A DNA stretch of 64,000 nt, taken from positions 124,001 through 188,000 of the forward strand of contig NZ_CP141184.1 of the NCBI RefSeq assembly GCF_035609205.1, read 5' to 3'. The position numbers were made by a program, and so were the translations under genes. Below the pieces are notes generated by a model. The model searched no databases. It saw only the letters and a program-made list of their open reading frames with translations, and was not told the origin of the DNA. This stretch comes from Hymenobacter sp. GOD-10R. Its GTDB lineage: Bacteria; Bacteroidota; Bacteroidia; Cytophagales; Hymenobacteraceae. Below are positions 8,408 through 17,140 of this stretch, piece after piece (within the stretch, counting starts at the first letter, position 1; each line of letters opens with the position of its first letter).

Positions 8408-8791
8408 TTAGCGCTGCTTGATTTCGATTTCACGCTGCTGGTTAGCAGGGTTCGTGTACGGAATACGTACGCGCAATTCATTCTCCTCGTGTATCGCATC
8501 GATGCGAGCTAGGTCGAGGTTAGCGGGCAGGTCAATGGTCTGCGCAAACAGCGGAGCAGCTAGCTGGTCGCCGGGCTGATGACGGTACTCGCAGTATACG
8601 GTTAGGCGGTTATTGTTGAGTACCACGTGGAAGTTCTCGGGACTAACCGAAGGAACGGCCACGCGTACCACTACGCCTTTGTCGCGCTTATCGACACGCA
8701 GCATAGCCTGAGCTGTACCACCACCCAACGTGTTGAGCAGGTCGAGTTGCGGGGCAATGTTGCGGATGAATTCTTGGCTTATCAACTTCAT
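8408..8791 (-). CDS. Hsp20/alpha-crystallin family small heat shock protein
   Basis: A 127-residue protein with an alpha-crystallin domain. Signatures are VVVRVAVPSVSPENFHVVLNNNRLTVYCEY and FAQTIDLPANLDLARIDAIHEENELRVRIPY, matching the conserved beta-strand and GxLxxxxP-type region, though the usual G-V-L is replaced by NELRVRIPY. It ends with an I-x-I-type tail (IEIKQR). ATG 8791 is chosen because the frame upstream to 8902 has no Hsp20 similarity, and an A/G-rich stretch (aagagagacg) precedes the ATG. It acts as an ATP-independent holdase in the cytosol. A second, more canonical Hsp20 gene lies 260 nt away on the same strand. Confidence 0.82.
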   Translation of the reverse strand: MKLISQEFIRNIAPQLDLLNTLGGGTAQAMLRVDKRDKGVVVRVAVPSVSPENFHVVLNNNRLTVYCEYRHQPGDQLAAPLFAQTIDLPANLDLARIDAIHEENELRVRIPYTNPANQQREIEIKQR

Positions 8792-8991
8792 GGCTTTCGT
8801 CTCTCTTGTGATTGGTAAGTACTTAAAATCAAACGACGTACCAACCTTAAAACCCGTCTTTCTTGCATAGTATTGCGTCATATTGTCGGTAAATTTGCCC
8901 ACGTATTATGTAAATTGTAGTCATAATGACAGGGGCAATTTGCCGCAAAACTGACGCTTAAAAATTGAGTATTTAAGGGTATATGCATAAC

Positions 8992-9018
8992 AAAAGGCAC
9001 CCGTTTTGGGTGCCTTTT
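8992..9018 (-). terminator. intrinsic terminator of the second Hsp20 gene
   Basis: The arms aaaaggcaccc (8992-9002) and gggtgcctttt (9008-9018) form a perfect hairpin just after the stop of the minus-strand hsp20 at 9049, with T residues following on the minus strand. Confidence 0.85.
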
Positions 9019-9048
9019 GCACGAGAGTTTGCGTAAGAAAAAGCTAGC

Positions 9049-9675
9049 TCATGCACCCACGCCGGAGCCGTGCATCGCAGTACTAGCGCTGCCTGAGCCA
9101 TTAGACTGAGCCAGGTTGCTGTCGAGCGAGCTAGCATCTGTGCTGTTCGATGTAGCACCGTTTTGCACCGGAATATCAGTCGCTTGCTGCCCCATGCGTT
9201 CTGAAAGCTGCCCGCTTGGGTTACTGCTATTTTGGCTGCCTCGCACCTGAATTTGATGACGCATCGTCTTCTTCTCGTCTTTGGGCACCGTCACGTGCAA
9301 CACGCCGTCTTCAAATGATGCTTCAATCTTGCTAGGGTCAACCGTGTCGGGGAGCTGGAAGGACCGGCTGAAAGAGCCATACGAGCTTTCGACCACGTGG
9401 TAGCGCCGCTGATTTTGCTCGTTGCGGAACTGTCGCTCCCCTGCAATGGTCAAGCGGCCCTGGTGGAAGTCGACCTTGATATCTTCGCGCTTCAGACCTG
9501 GTAAGGCGGCCTCAATTTCGTAGCCCTTCTCGGTCTCGTAGGCATCTACCTGCGGAGAGAAGCTAGCTACGCGGCCGCGCGAGGCCAGCGAATCACTGAA
9601 GAAGCGGTCGAGCATGGAGCTGAAGCTTCCCGGCATCATGTCGGAAAACGAATCCTGATACTTCTGAATAGCCAT
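9049..9675 (-). CDS. Hsp20/alpha-crystallin family small heat shock protein
   Basis: A 208-residue protein. The alpha-crystallin domain (about 38-145) has the standard landmarks PQVDAYETEKGYEIEAALPG, EDIKVDFHQGRLTIAGER, SFQLPDTVDPSKIEASFEDG and GVLHVTVPKDEKK. The C-terminal 60 residues are a low-complexity tail rich in Ser, Asn, Gln, Gly and Ala, longer than in typical members and without a clear I-x-I motif. A holdase role under heat or protein stress is expected. The gene has its own terminator and is probably transcribed alone. Confidence 0.92.
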   Translation of the reverse strand: MAIQKYQDSFSDMMPGSFSSMLDRFFSDSLASRGRVASFSPQVDAYETEKGYEIEAALPGLKREDIKVDFHQGRLTIAGERQFRNEQNQRRYHVVESSYGSFSRSFQLPDTVDPSKIEASFEDGVLHVTVPKDEKKTMRHQIQVRGSQNSSNPSGQLSERMGQQATDIPVQNGATSNSTDASSLDSNLAQSNGSGSASTAMHGSGVGA

Positions 9676-9822
9676 GGTAAGTAGGTTATTTTAGCGTGTA
9701 AAACAGGGTGTCAACTGACGCCCATTCTACTTGCTTTGCTACTACCAGGTTTCACAAAAAAGAGCCTTTTGTAACTCCTCAAGGGACTTTTTTGGGCTTT
9801 TCAGTAAGAAAAAATTCTGCCA

Positions 9823-11607
9823 CTACGGCATGCGCGAAGCTAGGTCAGTATTGCCAAGTAACGGGGGCAGTTTACGAGACGTTAGCACGAGTAGAGCTTC
9901 CTCCGAATCGAGTGGGGTACACCGCACCTGGTACGCTACCCGTGCGCCATCTGGCTGGGCAAGCTCAAATGCGGTGTCGGTGCGTTGGCCGGTCCGAAGC
10001 ATCTCCGTGAGGCTAGCTAGCACGGGCTCCGCTGCCAACGGAGGCAGCACATCGGCTAGGTGATTTCCGATCAGCTGGTCGGCGGCCTGGCTGAGTAGAG
10101 AGTCGTCACCTAGCTTGGCATCGTGCACAAAGCCCATGCGGCTGGTCACTAGGATAGTGTCGGGCAGTGCTGTGAGCAGAGCCCGAACGCGGTGCTCGCT
10201 AGCGCGAATCCGGTCTTCTGCTTGGCGCCGCGCCGTGATATCAGCCCCGTAGCTAATCACCATGTCTAAGCTGCCATCGGCTCCGAATACGGGATAATAA
10301 TAATATAGCCAGTAGCTAAGCGTACCATCAGGGCGGGGCGCCGTCTCTTCCCAACTCATCTGCCGCCGATTGCGCACAGCCTCTTCAAAGAGAAAGTGCC
10401 GTTGCTCAGCCATGGTGCGGCTGCGTTGCTGGCGCAGAAAGTACTGAAAATTATCTTTGCCAATGAGCCATTCACGCAGATCTGGGTCCCGAACCGCTTG
10501 ATTATTAACGAACCGATAGCGGTGCGCAGCATCAAACACAGAAATATCAGCCGGCATATGGTTTAGGATAGCATTGTAGAACGCCTCCTGTTCCTGTAGG
10601 CGTTGCCGGGCTTCCTCCTGCAGGGTGATGTCTACGCTATGCCCTACGATCATCTGTAGCCGCCCGTCCTCGGTCTTTACGGGCTGCAAGCTCCGCATGA
10701 AGTAGCGCGGGACATCGGCATCGGTCGATTGCTCGATCCATTTTACGGGCAAGCCAGTTGTTGCTACTTGCTCGTAGTAGCGTTGGCGCTGCTGTTGCAC
10801 ATCACCTAGGTAAGGGGCCGACTTATCTGCGGCGAATCCTTTCCGCAGTCCTGGGTAAGCCGCTGCCTGTGCGTTAAGAAAAGTGTAGTGAGTGGCCGCA
10901 TCCGTCGCAAATACTTCTGCGGGCAGTTGGTTCAGAACGGTTTCGTAGAAAGTCCGCTCGTGCTGTTGTTGTTCGCGCTGCTGTCGCACCTCCGTTACGT
11001 CGCGCAGGCGCAGCAAAAAGCCAATAGAAGCCACCGCATCTTGCGCCGCTTCACTAGTTGGCAGGTAGTCCCACGCCAGCGTCCGGCCATCAAGCATGAG
11101 CAGCTCCTGGTTCAGCACCTGTTGGCCACTCTGCCAGTGCTGCTGCACATTTAGTTGAAAGCCTGTTGGGTCGGCTGTTTGCTCCTGTAGCCAGTTGGCT
11201 ATGTTGCGGATAGAATACCCTAGCCAGTTGCTAGCCGGGAGAGGCAAGCCAAACGCGTTGCAGCAATAATCATTAATCAGCGCCACCGTACCCCTTGGGT
11301 CGACTAGTAACAACCCTTCGGGCAAGTAGCTGGCAAACGTAGCCAAGCGAGCGGTAGCCGTTTGAGCAGCATAGGTAGCGTCATCTAGCGCCCGGCGTAG
11401 TTCTGTATTGCGTTGTTCCGCCTGAGCCAGTGCTGCTTGGCTGCGCGCTAGTTGCTCGGCCAGGGAACCGGATACAGTAGCAAAGGAATGGCCAGACGTG
11501 GGAGCGCCAGCGAACGAAGCCATCGAGGGCGGCTTAATAGCTCCCAGCGGCGGCCGCACATCCGCCGGAGAAGCATCCGGGACAGAGAATGGGCGATGCT
11601 GATCCAT
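9823..11607 (-). CDS. multi-PAS domain protein without output domain
   Basis: A 594-residue soluble protein. After a proline-rich N-terminus and a coiled coil (about 50-90) come four PAS-like units, roughly 95-205, 220-330, 340-460 and 470-585. They carry PAS/PAC marks such as FYETVLNQLPAEVFATDA, IVGHSVDITLQEEARQRLQEQE and ISYGADITARRQAEDRIRASE. There is no HisKA, HATPase, GGDEF, EAL or receiver domain, and no membrane segment. It may be a sensor that acts through a partner kinase, or a signal scaffold. ATG 11607 is preferred over an upstream TTG (11625). No kinase is adjacent; the hybrid kinase at 39.8 kb has related PAS style. Confidence 0.8.
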   Translation of the reverse strand: MDQHRPFSVPDASPADVRPPLGAIKPPSMASFAGAPTSGHSFATVSGSLAEQLARSQAALAQAEQRNTELRRALDDATYAAQTATARLATFASYLPEGLLLVDPRGTVALINDYCCNAFGLPLPASNWLGYSIRNIANWLQEQTADPTGFQLNVQQHWQSGQQVLNQELLMLDGRTLAWDYLPTSEAAQDAVASIGFLLRLRDVTEVRQQREQQQHERTFYETVLNQLPAEVFATDAATHYTFLNAQAAAYPGLRKGFAADKSAPYLGDVQQQRQRYYEQVATTGLPVKWIEQSTDADVPRYFMRSLQPVKTEDGRLQMIVGHSVDITLQEEARQRLQEQEAFYNAILNHMPADISVFDAAHRYRFVNNQAVRDPDLREWLIGKDNFQYFLRQQRSRTMAEQRHFLFEEAVRNRRQMSWEETAPRPDGTLSYWLYYYYPVFGADGSLDMVISYGADITARRQAEDRIRASEHRVRALLTALPDTILVTSRMGFVHDAKLGDDSLLSQAADQLIGNHLADVLPPLAAEPVLASLTEMLRTGQRTDTAFELAQPDGARVAYQVRCTPLDSEEALLVLTSRKLPPLLGNTDLASRMP

Positions 11608-12167
11608 TGGTGTTGCGTAAACCAAATAGGTGGTACTGAATAGGGCAGAGCAAAAGGGAGCGGGGCAGGCAAACGGGTAATCGGGTACCTAGCATCATGC
11701 TTCAGGCCGAGGCTACAAGAGTCGTTAACAAAGGCCGTGTGAAGCATGATGATGGGTTACTGTTTGATAGGTAGGAGGGATGTAGAACGTGGCGTGCAGT
11801 TGCTGAGTAGAAGAATTTCAGTATTAAGATGGATTTGAGTAAGCAAATATAAGCAAAAATTAATATAAATGAATATTATATTAATCCTAGAATTATCAGA
11901 TGAGTAGAAGCTTATTAGTAAGACGGTACGTAGAGTTGAGGGTAGGATGTAATGAGTTTAAAATTAGATAAAGTTAAGATAGTAGGCTAATCTGCGAACA
12001 AGTTTAGAGCGTAAAACTTACGGATAAGCTCAACTATGGTTAGCAACAAGTCCTCCCAAATATGATATTTTATCTATAGGCATCACTAACACAGACGCAT
12101 TGCTCGAGCCAGATTGCTACCTAGGTTCAAACGGCGGTTCATCCATCTGAACCTAGGTGATGCTCTG
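11608..12167. other. intergenic region, AT-rich, with an inverted repeat
   Basis: About 560 bp between two minus-strand genes. No protein-like frame is seen. The middle (11820-12080) is clearly AT-rich and probably holds the promoter of the PAS protein. At the thioesterase end, the arms acctaggttca (12119-12129) and tgaacctaggt (12148-12158) form a hairpin 10 nt after that gene's stop, likely its terminator, although a T run is lacking. Confidence 0.5.
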
Positions 12168-12578
12168 CTACGGAAGAATTCTTACTGGCTTCTTGTCCTG
12201 ATCAACAGCGACGAAAGTAAACAGACCTGCTACGGCTTTCTCCCGCTCTTCCGAGTACATCTGCTCCACAAATAGCTCCACGCGCACTTGCAGACTGGTG
12301 CTGCCGACTCTTACAACTGTGCCGATTAGCTCAACGAGCGTACCGCCGGGAATAGGATGCGTAAAATCGACACGTTCGGAAGAGACCGTTACCATTTTCA
12401 GCCGACTAAAGCGTGTGGCGGTGATGAATGCCACTTCGTCCATCATAAGCAGCGTAGTACCACCAAAAAGGGTATCGTAATGGTTGGTCGTATTCGGAAA
12501 AACAGCTTTAAAAATGCGAGTTTCAGAGCGTACTATCTTTTCGGCGAGTTCAGGAGTGGAAAGGTCGGTTTCGGCCAT
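12168..12578 (-). CDS. acyl-CoA thioesterase (hotdog fold)
   Basis: A 136-residue single hotdog domain protein of the YciA/BACH type. Motifs include VFPNTTNHYDTLFGGTTLLMMDEVAFITATRFS, with the conserved N-x-(Y/L)-GG and catalytic Asp region, and VDFTHPIPGGTLVELIGTVVRVGSTSLQVRVELF. These enzymes hydrolyse acyl-CoA to free acid and CoA in the cytosol. Chain-length preference cannot be read from sequence. ATG 12578 is chosen because the segment upstream of it is not conserved. It is divergent from ppk2. Confidence 0.85.
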   Translation of the reverse strand: MAETDLSTPELAEKIVRSETRIFKAVFPNTTNHYDTLFGGTTLLMMDEVAFITATRFSRLKMVTVSSERVDFTHPIPGGTLVELIGTVVRVGSTSLQVRVELFVEQMYSEEREKAVAGLFTFVAVDQDKKPVRILP

Positions 12579-12722
12579 GAGGAAAGAAGGTAAAGTGAAA
12601 AAGGGTTGGTTGCACAAGCAAGAACGAACAAGAACTGTTTGACTACGCCCAAGAAAATTAGGCGAGAATAGCCATGGATGAGGCTTGTTGCGTATTGTAC
12701 ATCTTTCCGAATCCTAGATAAT

Positions 12723-13493
12723 ATGAAGACGCCCAGCGCTTACGATCTGCTCAAAGTATCAACTCGTTCTCCGAAGGATTGCCACAAAGAAGCAGCCGTC
12801 CGCGACATGGAGCGAATCCGGCAGGAGTTGATCGAACTGCAAAAACGACTCTATGCCGAAAACCGCCGCAGCGTGCTGATTGTCCTACAAGGTATGGATG
12901 CCAGTGGCAAGGATGGACTAATTCGGAAAGTGTTCAGCGGCCTCAATCCGCAAGGCATCACAGTTCATTCCTTTAAAGAGCCCACCAAGGAGGAACTGGC
13001 GCACGACTTTTTGTGGCGCGTACACGCCCAGACGCCTGGCCGCGGCATGATCCAGATATTCAACCGCTCGCACTACGAAGATGTACTCGTGACGCGCGTG
13101 ACGGGGATTATCGATGACAAAGAGGCTAAGCGGCGATTTGCACATATCAACGCCTTTGAAAAGCTATTGCAGGATGCGGGCACAACCGTGTTGAAATTCT
13201 ACTTACACGTTTCGGAAGATGCGCAGCGCAAGCGCCTTGCCGAGCGCGTCAGCGACCCTGCTAAGCAGTGGAAGTACGAGTCTGGTGATGAAGACAAAGC
13301 CAAACAGTGGCCCCAGTACCGCGACGTGTACGAAGACGTATTTAAGCATTGCAGCCCGGACTCCTGCCCATGGCACTTAGTGCCCGCCGACCAAAATTGG
13401 TACAAGGCGTACTTTGTCGCCAATGAACTCCGCGATACGCTCCGCAAGCTAGATCCGCAGTATCCGCCGTCTAAGTATGAGCGTCCAGCGTAG
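12723..13493 (+). CDS. ppk2: PPK2 family polyphosphate kinase
   Basis: A 256-residue P-loop kinase. Walker A is GMDASGKDG (57-65), and the conserved NRSHYEDVLVTRV motif (114-126) and lid segment RVSDPAKQWKYESGDEDKAKQW are in place. PPK2 enzymes use polyphosphate to phosphorylate nucleoside mono- or diphosphates. The subclass (AMP, GDP or both) cannot be settled by eye, but the length and single domain fit class I or III. ATG 12723 is used; the frame upstream is open without conservation. A very strong hairpin lies about 80 nt downstream. Confidence 0.93.
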   Translation: MKTPSAYDLLKVSTRSPKDCHKEAAVRDMERIRQELIELQKRLYAENRRSVLIVLQGMDASGKDGLIRKVFSGLNPQGITVHSFKEPTKEELAHDFLWRVHAQTPGRGMIQIFNRSHYEDVLVTRVTGIIDDKEAKRRFAHINAFEKLLQDAGTTVLKFYLHVSEDAQRKRLAERVSDPAKQWKYESGDEDKAKQWPQYRDVYEDVFKHCSPDSCPWHLVPADQNWYKAYFVANELRDTLRKLDPQYPPSKYERPA

Positions 13494-13576
13494 GGCCGCT
13501 GGTGCCTGATTGAGTTTAGCAAGTCAGCTGGTTACGCCGACCTAGCCCGCTTCGGTGCACATCTACATCCGCTAAA

Positions 13577-13633
13577 GCCACTTACCGAATAGAGCCTTGC
13601 TACGTCGTAGCAAGGCTCTATTCGGTAAGTGGC
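13577..13633. terminator. 27-bp perfect inverted repeat between ppk2 and HAD gene
   Basis: The arms 13577-13603 and 13607-13633 are exact complements with a 3-nt loop (gtc). It sits between convergent genes and probably acts as a bidirectional terminator, but no T run follows either arm. Confidence 0.65.
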
Positions 13634-13661
13634 ACCTAGGTAGGATCCTGTTGGTATCGGG

Positions 13662-14375
13662 CTAATAAGCAATTTGCTGTGCTACTTCCAACAAGGTCTT
13701 ACCGGTGTAGGTTGGTGCTGGAGCAAGTGGATAGAGCGTTTGGTTGGGCCGGGCAACAAAACCGGCTTTCAGACCGGCACACAACGCGCCAGCCACATCC
13801 CAGCCGTGCGCAGCAATCATGATAGCTTCTTCAGGAGCAACGCCTACCTGCCGCGCTGCCGTATGATAGGTTTCAGGGTGAGGCTTATAGCGTTGAATGC
13901 TATCAATGCTTAACCCTTGCTCAAAGTAGCCGATGATACCGGCATGCTGTAGCTGCTGATCGAGCACAGATTTAGGAGAATTGGTGAGCGCAATGAGCCG
14001 ATAGCCTGCCTGTAAAAGGTGCTCCAAGCCGGCTGGTACGTCAGGGTAGGCATCCAGCTGCTGCATAAGCGCTATAATTTCCTGCTTCTTGCTCAGTTTG
14101 AGCGGCTTCTCTTCTAACATAGCCGCAGTCATATCCAGTGCGGCCTCTCCGATTATATTGAAAGGATGATAGTTAGTTGTAACAGTGTCCACCAAAGAAT
14201 GCTGCAACAACAGCAAAAACCATTGGTCGAAGGCTTGCTTGTTGCCGAAGGCCTTAATGACAGCCTTTTTTACCTTACTCATATCGAGCAAGGTGCCATT
14301 GACATCAAGGAAAATTACTTTGGCAGAGCGGGTGACTGGTGCAAAGTGCGGCGTTAGCGATAGAGAAGTGGGCAT
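13662..14375 (-). CDS. HAD family hydrolase (haloacid dehalogenase type II-like)
   Basis: A 237-residue protein with HAD motifs: FLDVNGT (22-28, nucleophile Asp24), ALTNSPKS (motif II, about 130-137), YKPHPETYHTAARQ (motif III Lys) and MIAAHGWDVAGALCAG (motif IV Asp). DVNGT instead of DxDGT is the form used by L-2-haloacid dehalogenase-like proteins. The cap is helical. The substrate is unknown, and small organic halides or phosphates are both possible for this branch. It is a single gene convergent with ppk2. Confidence 0.85.
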   Translation of the reverse strand: MPTSLSLTPHFAPVTRSAKVIFLDVNGTLLDMSKVKKAVIKAFGNKQAFDQWFLLLLQHSLVDTVTTNYHPFNIIGEAALDMTAAMLEEKPLKLSKKQEIIALMQQLDAYPDVPAGLEHLLQAGYRLIALTNSPKSVLDQQLQHAGIIGYFEQGLSIDSIQRYKPHPETYHTAARQVGVAPEEAIMIAAHGWDVAGALCAGLKAGFVARPNQTLYPLAPAPTYTGKTLLEVAQQIAY

Positions 14376-14623
14376 GGCGACCGTTAGTATAGAAAATGGC
14401 TATGCTCTTGCTATTATCCTGAACCGAGTAGTAGTAACTGCCGCAACAGAACAGTAGTGCTAAACAGGGCAGATACTTAGGTGTAAAAGAAGAGCCTTAC
14501 GTAGTATAAGTACGTGACAACCTTTTAAAGAGGCAATGATGTACATGTGTACACTGTTATCTTTTACTTTATCCAAAACCTGACACTGTCGAAGCAGTTG
14601 CTTACTTAGAATTTGAACTGCTT

Positions 14624-14956
14624 ATGAAGACCTGGTTGATGTTACTCATCGCTATTGTAGCGGAAACTGTTGCCACTTCGGCGCTCAAAGCCTCTAATGG
14701 GTTTACGAAGCTGTTGCCTAGTATCCTGGTCGTTGTAGGGTATTGTACAGCCTTTTACTTTCTCAGCATTGCCTTGCGTACTATCCCTGTTGGTACTGCC
14801 TATGCTATCTGGTCAGGGATTGGTATTGTCTTAGTGACGTTGGTTGGAGTAGTACTCTATAAGCAATTACCAGACGCAGCCACCCTAGTGGGGATGGGGC
14901 TAATCGTCGCGGGAGTCATCGTTATCAACCTACTTGGGAAGTCGGTTGGGCATTAA
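14624..14956 (+). CDS. small multidrug resistance (SMR) family transporter
   Basis: A 110-residue protein with four transmembrane helices and the invariant Glu14 ([12 protein letters not shown]), the proton and substrate site of EmrE-type antiporters. [20 protein letters not shown] and [14 protein letters not shown] match helices 3 and 4. Members exchange protons for cationic drugs or guanidinium across the inner membrane. Features fit the Qac/EmrE branch more than the SugE/Gdx branch, but the substrate is uncertain. Upstream is a short inverted TGTAC/GTACA element (14540-14553) that could be an operator, without strong support. Confidence 0.9.
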   Translation: MKTWLMLLIAIVAETVATSALKASNGFTKLLPSILVVVGYCTAFYFLSIALRTIPVGTAYAIWSGIGIVLVTLVGVVLYKQLPDAATLVGMGLIVAGVIVINLLGKSVGH

Positions 14957-14999
14957 TCGGTGTACACACGTAAATCATTGCCTTAAAAGATGGATATAA

Positions 15000-15042
15000 C
15001 ACCCAATGTGTATCTTAGAAGACCTAGGATACACATCGGGTG
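15000..15042. terminator. hairpin between SMR and pirin genes
   Basis: Arms 15000-15014 and 15028-15042 pair over 15 bp with one G-T wobble. The 13-nt loop holds CCTAG. It lies between convergent gene ends, so a bidirectional terminator is likely. No T run is present. Confidence 0.55.
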
Positions 15043-15049
15043 CAGCTGC

Positions 15050-15904
15050 TTATCCCTTCCAAGTGCCAAATTTACCAGCGCGATATTCACTGTAAGCCTG
15101 CTCGATCTCTTCGGATGTATTCATTACGAAGGGACCGTACGCCACAATCGGTTCGTTGAAGGGCTGAGCATGCCCTAGGAGGACAACGGCATCGCTAAGG
15201 GCTTCTAAGTGCAAATCGTCGCCATCGTAGTTGAATTCTACGAGGCGGCGCGCCGTGGTTTCTTGCCCATTGACCCGCAGTTGACCCCGAATGGTGTAAA
15301 AGAAAATAGTGTGGCTAGCTGGAATGGTTAGCTCAAGCTTGCCACCCGCTTGCAACTCAATAGTAGCTAGCTGAACGTCTGCCAAGGGTTGAATAGCGCC
15401 TTTCGTGCCGTTCCATTCGCCCGACACCGCATGGACTTGCACGCGGCCATCGTCGAGTGTGATGGTTGGTATTTCGGGTGTTTGCAAGCCAATATACCGG
15501 GGCTCCGTGAGCTTATCCTTAGCTGGTAGGTTGACCCAAAGCTGAAGAATTTCTAAGTCGCCACCCGTCCGTTTGAAGGCGGGAGACGATATTTCCGCGT
15601 GAATTAGACCGCTGCCAGCCGTCATCCATTGGATACCGCCAGCCTCAATGATGCTTTCATGGCCGCCGGTATCTTGGTGCATGATGTCGCCGGCCAGGAT
15701 GAATGTCACGGTTTCGAAGCCTCGGTGCGGGTGCGGACCGAAAGGTAGGCCGCGGTTGTTGGGCGCATACCGTTGCGGACCATGATGGTTCAAAAATAGG
15801 AATGGATCCAGGTGTTCCACCGATTGGGTGGGCAAGGCACGGTAGGTAACCAAGTTGTCGATAGGAGCATTGACGGCCTGGTGCTGTTGCTTAATGGTAC
15901 GCAT
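15050..15904 (-). CDS. pirin family protein
   Basis: A 284-residue bicupin protein. The N-terminal cupin has PFGPHPHRGFETVTFIL and TAGSGLIHAE, giving the iron ligands His58, His60, His102 and Glu104. The YhhW/YhaK group of pirins oxidises flavonols such as quercetin in vitro, while other pirins act in transcriptional regulation. The C-terminal cupin (about 180-275) is conserved. It is cytosolic with no signal peptide. It appears to be a single gene; nothing near it suggests a flavonoid pathway. Confidence 0.92.
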   Translation of the reverse strand: MRTIKQQHQAVNAPIDNLVTYRALPTQSVEHLDPFLFLNHHGPQRYAPNNRGLPFGPHPHRGFETVTFILAGDIMHQDTGGHESIIEAGGIQWMTAGSGLIHAEISSPAFKRTGGDLEILQLWVNLPAKDKLTEPRYIGLQTPEIPTITLDDGRVQVHAVSGEWNGTKGAIQPLADVQLATIELQAGGKLELTIPASHTIFFYTIRGQLRVNGQETTARRLVEFNYDGDDLHLEALSDAVVLLGHAQPFNEPIVAYGPFVMNTSEEIEQAYSEYRAGKFGTWKG

Positions 15905-16107
15905 AGCAATATCAGTTCTAAAGCGAAAGAAGGTTATGCCAATACTACGGACCCCAACAGATAGTTTTCAGAAACTAAGCTAGCTAGGTTGCTTCTTGCT
16001 CAACAACGCGTAGCGGCCGGTGCGAAAAAGGCGAAGAGTATTTGAAGTACGATTGATGGTCAGTTTGACTTACAAACTAGAATCTCAAGCGCTGCGTACG
16101 AACCTTC

Positions 16108-16167
16108 TAAAAACTAGCTGACCGGTCTCCGCACGCGTGGTGCAAAAACCGGTCAGCCAGCTTTTTT
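16108..16167. terminator. bidirectional terminator
   Basis: An accggt-centred stem (left arm agctgaccggt 16116-16126, right arm accggtcagccagct 16148-16162) ends in a run of six T on the plus strand and TTTTT on the minus strand. It most likely ends the minus-strand small membrane protein gene at 16199. Confidence 0.65.
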
Positions 16168-16198
16168 GTAATTAATGACCTGCCAAATGGTAGCGTAT

Positions 16199-16411
16199 CT
16201 ACTTACGGACGTACACCGGCTCTAAACCATACGCCGCTTCTTGGTTAGTGAGCTCTGAAGCGTGGCTATGCCATACTTCTTGGTAGTTGGAAGCCTCTGC
16301 ACTACGATCCATTTTCTTCTTCTCAAGATAAAGCGCAACTAGCACGAACACAGAGAAAAAGCTGCAGTAAGTCCAGTAGGACGTTGCTAGGATTAGTAGG
16401 AGAGTCATCAT
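16199..16411 (-). CDS. small membrane protein (70 aa)
   Basis: A short protein with one long hydrophobic segment (about 2-30, rich in Leu, Ile, Tyr and Phe), a basic KKK stop-transfer and a soluble, polar tail. A hairpin terminator follows. ATG codons at 16411 and 16408 can both start it. No family is recognised; the clean membrane-anchor plus tail layout and the terminator support a real gene. Confidence 0.45.
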   Translation of the reverse strand: MMTLLLILATSYWTYCSFFSVFVLVALYLEKKKMDRSAEASNYQEVWHSHASELTNQEAAYGLEPVYVRK

Positions 16412-16835
16412 ATAACAATAATACAAAGGAGAGATCAGGAAACAAAATTGTCCTAATTAAAAGGTTGCCCTCTTTTATAAATATTATACAATATAAATTA
16501 TATATATTATTGAAATTCAGTAGTTTAATTGCTAAAAATAAATTTATATTTTTTGAAAATATATAGGATAAGTATGTAGTGTTAGAAATAGTTATATTTT
16601 TTGTTTATAAAACTTAATTGGCGCTAAAAAGAAGATGTTGTGTATCTGCTGCTGATATCTTCTATCAAAGATTTGACAATGATAAGTCATTGTTTTTTAA
16701 TTGTATACACATTTTTTGACACGTAAGTCGCCTAAGCACATTGAGCAGAGAAGTAGCATCTGAGAGCTATATATCGGTACAGCACAGGGTTGGGTATACC
16801 TTTTGCGCTAAGGTGAGAATCCTATCTTTCTCAGT
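16412..16835. other. AT-rich intergenic region
   Basis: About 420 bp between two divergent small genes. The stretch 16480-16620 is almost entirely A and T. No coding frame with protein-like composition is visible. It probably holds the promoters of both small genes. TATCTTTC just before ATG 16836 is one base off the Bacteroidota -7 element. Confidence 0.4.
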
Positions 16836-17084
16836 ATGCATAAGATTCTGCTATTATTTTGCCTCTTACTGTGGCTTGTGCCACAATCGTTATTGGCTGG
16901 GCCCGGTACTCCCTATGCCCGGGCAAAAGCCAAAGGACGGGTATACGTACACCGCCCTAGCTACAAGAAGTACCGAGGTTCTTCTCGCCGACACCGTTCC
17001 CGGCGATTCTTCAAACGGTCGGGTAAGCGCCGCACTCATACCACTCCGGTACAGCGACGTCGGCACACCTCATTGAGCAAGTAA
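16836..17084 (+). CDS. small secreted basic protein
   Basis: An 82-residue protein with a signal peptide (1-21, cleavage likely after LLA). The mature part is extremely basic, with many Arg and Lys in clusters such as SSRRHRSRRFFKRSGKRR, and almost no acidic residues. It could bind nucleic acid, lipopolysaccharide or teichoic-like polymers, but nothing specific is shown. Its stop lies 17 nt before a strong hairpin shared with the convergent gene. Confidence 0.55.
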   Translation: MHKILLLFCLLLWLVPQSLLAGPGTPYARAKAKGRVYVHRPSYKKYRGSSRRHRSRRFFKRSGKRRTHTTPVQRRRHTSLSK

Positions 17085-17101
17085 TTGCAAGTTGTTTATG
17101 A

Positions 17102-17140
17102 GGCGTAAAAGCTAGGTCGTTACGACTTGGCTTTTACGCC
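17102..17140. terminator. hairpin overlapping the end of the DUF922 gene
   Basis: The arms ggcgtaaaagc (17102-17112) and gcttttacgcc (17130-17140) are perfect. The right arm lies inside the last codons of the minus-strand gene ending at 17120, so the structure serves both convergent genes and is partly coding. Confidence 0.6.

Noticed and set aside
14540..14553. Possible TetR-type operator (TGTAC-N4-GTACA) upstream of the SMR gene
   Set aside because: The arms are only 5 bp, no regulator gene is nearby, and such matches are expected by chance.
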